Shown here: in pieces, positions 6,701 to 7,212 of the stretch | How the letters are laid out: the number at the start of each line of letters is the position of its first letter | How positions within the stretch are numbered: position 1 is the first letter of the stretch | NCBI GenBank assembly: GCA_013151535.1 | Contig: JAADIC010000101.1 | Coordinates: 1 to 7,212 of the forward strand | Length of the DNA: 7,212 nucleotides | Direction: 5' to 3' | DNA from: Alphaproteobacteria bacterium | Lineage (GTDB): Bacteria; Pseudomonadota; Alphaproteobacteria; Rhodobacterales; Rhodobacteraceae | The notes under the pieces: model-generated | Told to the model about the DNA's origin: nothing | Database searches by the model: none | What the model saw: the letters and a program-made list of their open reading frames with translations, nothing else | Program-made: the position numbers and the translations under genes

Positions 6701-7212
6701 CGCAAGCCAAGACTGTTTTGCGCCCGGTCGTTTCCCTGATCCGCTGCAAGCCTGAACCAGCGCACGGCTTGTTTGTAATCCTGCGCAACCCCTTCGCCGT
6801 CCCGGTACATTTCACCGACATAACCTTGCAGGCGGGCGTCGCCCTGTTCGGCCAACGGGCGCCAGTTTGCCAAAGCCTCGGCAAAATCCTGGGCGTTATA
6901 GGCCGTCATCCCCTTTTCAAAGGTCGGGACTGTCGTTGCCAAAGCCCCGTCATTGCGCCCAAGGTATTCATCAGCGCAGTCTTGCAATACATTCACCGCC
7001 TTGCGGGTGCCGTTCAATTGAAAGCTCTTTTTCCCCAACGGGCCTTCAAGCGAAATCCGGTTACCGCGCTGAAACGCCTTGCGGGCCTTGTCGTTATATC
7101 CGAACAGATAGTCGATCGACTCGGAATCTAATATCGATGCCGTGATCGACCCATCGAATTTCTGGTCGATCCTGACCCTTGCCTGAAATGCGTCACCTGT
7201 GACCAGCGACCA
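3751..7212 (-). CDS. large multidomain Sel1 / Ig-like / MORN_2-repeat protein, 5' end outside the window
   Basis: The frame stays open to the right edge, so at least 1153 residues are visible. A TTG at 7038 could be taken as a start but lies mid-domain (LEGPLGKKSFQL) with no reason to begin there. Numbering from that TTG as residue 1, the modules are as follows. (1) -58 to about 26: a beta-rich module ending in QLNGTRKAVNVLQDCAD, a pattern I associate with exported alphaproteobacterial proteins. (2) 40-175: Sel1-like alpha/alpha repeats. (3) 204-520: three related beta-sandwich-like repeats. (4) 521-690: Pro/Ala/Thr-rich linker. (5) 690-825: unrecognised region. (6) 827-1095: YwqK/MORN_2-like repeats with C839 and C860 as a possible disulfide. 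The make-up suggests an envelope or exported scaffold or binding protein; no enzymatic motif is seen. Function is unknown. It is convergent with the operon and ends 47 bases from it, so it is probably unrelated to it. Confidence 0.85.
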   Translation of the reverse strand, partial: WSLVTGDAFQARVRIDQKFDGSITASILDSESIDYLFGYNDKARKAFQRGNRISLEGPLGKKSFQLNGTRKAVNVLQDCADEYLGRNDGALATTVPTFEKGMTAYNAQDFAEALANWRPLAEQGDARLQGYVGEMYRDGEGVAQDYKQAVRWFRLAADQGNDRAQNSLGLRYYKGQGVATDFKKAAYWFKAAAKQGNAAAQNNLGEMYRDGEGVALNRNKAKAWFRKAAKQGNTRGQTNLDAMLASDEPPVEVLSDDAADIGNPFTLEILGDNLNAAGDTVLHPGDKIDVMFTALSDLSVRSWVGFVQNNAAQSPEPDHYAQEIVNGRIDGVMTLTVPGFLGEYRLWMYDRQNGILLVDVPLRIEIDKDSAALDLPGGPVVQAGEVFDVDFRASPNYGAYSWIAIVGIDTPRDTPQGSIDTLIGRVYLDNRSDGRLTFSAPTQPGKYLLRMQEQGFKKTLTELVLSAVAPEASQAPDPVAQGLGTPLIAPIKPVFKPDEPIEVQFSGLPAMGQDWLAISALDHSPEQYFELVMLEGKPAAGQNVFTALPEGEYEVRVYLNWPDGGYNIAASSRVVVASRPAPPRLALPVAAPAAPLPVAAIAPPGAPIALPSGSGDSQTGGATDGSLKTPQKKTATVPVEQVNPVDKTPSVQTSADLPETVAPETANVNGAIKSGEVASDETGYINIILPVLPDDPFKRHEAPKIDLPDAGEMAKYIPVPDPGFDELRPPLQTPAAPKGLGQDIPAADSWPYAALGNLTMQQVIAALDIKTLVAYDNLNTVYPANWDNGGPPPYRIDGNAMRELYGGDESQTPPLNGWSSFRDESLTKYVDGLEAGFRIEFRKGAVSELRRKTDEGRFINLEFFENSGQVQTVTNLIAWEVPDGPKIDYFPDGSARCIAGRKGYPEKDVYHENGRTACLDENGLLSYEQFYDDNDDTGVWRQFENGQLTELNSYVKDRKNGIQADYRGENLTYWGVYRGDKRNGPYENYTVGYDGVNYISERGTYVDDEKTGTLWSYNEGKLVSVITMANGQKTAEPFVLDKETGLLERMEIPADGTHKAQVLAFDHDGAMQSVETKDEKGLQGVKFSVNSGYLILRTDYLDGQKNGLEISYYTDSDGGGHPLNDAITYVNGAKKGRAIRYWYDGELDYEESN
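3754..4560 (-). repeat. YwqK / MORN_2-like repeat array at the C-terminus of the large protein
   Basis: At least six units start with tyrosine plus D/N and K-x-G steps: YDDNDDTGVW (873), YVKDRKNG (896), YRGDKRNG (919), YVDDEKTG (947), YLDGQKNG (1042) and YVNGAKKG (1071). Each is followed by an aromatic strand such as WRQFENGQL, LWSYNEGKL or RYWYDGEL. This is the beta-hairpin pattern of MORN_2/YwqK repeats, found in secreted or surface-associated bacterial proteins. The stretch at about 968-1035 lacks clear units. Confidence 0.72.
5479..6429 (-). repeat. three tandem beta-sandwich-like repeats within the large protein
   Basis: Units at residues 204-310, 311-410 and 427-520 share one pattern. 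A GD/GE/DE step leads into IDVMF, FDVDF or IEVQF. About 10-13 residues later comes a tryptophan strand (WVGFV, WIAIV, WLAIS), and near the end of the unit a GEYRLWM, GKYLLRM or GEYEVRV strand. I found these by internal comparison. An Ig-like or carbohydrate-binding-like beta-sandwich is inferred; no family name can be assigned with certainty. Confidence 0.6.
6514..6837 (-). repeat. Sel1-like (TPR-related) repeats within the large protein
   Basis: Three complete 36-residue units are visible, at residues 68-103, 104-139 and 140-175 (TTG at 7038 as residue 1). Each has the form A-x-x-Q-x-x-L/V-G-x-x-Y-x-x-G-x-G-V-A-x-(D/N)-x-x-K-A-x-x-W-F-x-x-A-A-x-Q-G-N. A degenerate unit precedes them (40-67, ending LAEQGD). 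Sel1 repeats form a curved alpha solenoid used for protein-protein contacts, often in exported proteins. Units 1 and 3 share YRDGEGVA, suggesting recent duplication. Confidence 0.9.

Noticed and set aside
6364..7131. 255-codon plus-strand ORF opposite the Sel1 region
   Set aside because: The repeated pattern in it mirrors the Sel1 repeats on the other strand, so it is a shadow frame. No ribosome binding site was seen.
1..7212. CRISPR array, tRNA, rRNA, riboswitch or phage attachment site
   Set aside because: No regularly spaced direct repeats, cloverleaf arms with a CCA end, or conserved RNA motifs were found on either strand.

Overview
The window looks like part of an alphaproteobacterial chromosome, most likely a Rhodobacterales (roseobacter-type) genome. 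I infer this from the GC-rich coding sequence, the codon use and the overall look of the proteins; no rRNA or other marker gene is present to confirm it. It divides into three blocks.

Block 1 (about 1-1045) is decayed accessory DNA. A small, AT-richer ORF at the left edge runs into the 3' end of an IS110-family transposase on the minus strand. Only the C-terminal serine-containing (Transposase_20) half of that transposase remains. Its 5' side is joined abruptly, out of frame, to the end of an RHS-repeat 'core' on the same strand. The junction falls where the variable toxin tip of an RHS protein would begin. The RHS relic is also split by about 37 extra bases that contain a 7-bp palindrome, so it cannot be translated in one frame.

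Block 2 (about 1069-3704, plus strand) is a compact two-gene operon: a candidate promoter, a good ribosome binding site, an AMP-forming acyl-CoA synthetase of the AAE3/oxalyl-CoA synthetase type, and a ketopantoate-reductase-fold NADPH enzyme whose start codon overlaps the previous stop (ATGA). The reductase belongs to the longer 'NG-V-P-W-W-Y-F' subfamily rather than resembling biosynthetic PanE. Together the two genes suggest oxalate assimilation: oxalate to oxalyl-CoA (synthetase), then to glyoxylate (PanE2-like oxalyl-CoA reductase). This is an inference, but it is testable.

Block 3 (3751-7212, minus strand, convergent with the operon) is the 3' part of one very large gene that stays open to the right edge of the window. 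Its visible 1153 residues are a mosaic: a small beta-rich N-terminal module, Sel1 repeats of 36-residue period, three related beta-sandwich-like repeats, a Pro/Ala/Thr-rich linker, an unrecognised middle domain, and a C-terminal array of YwqK/MORN_2-like repeats. I recognise the modules but not the whole architecture, and it is the least described item here. No tRNA, rRNA, CRISPR array, origin or riboswitch was seen.
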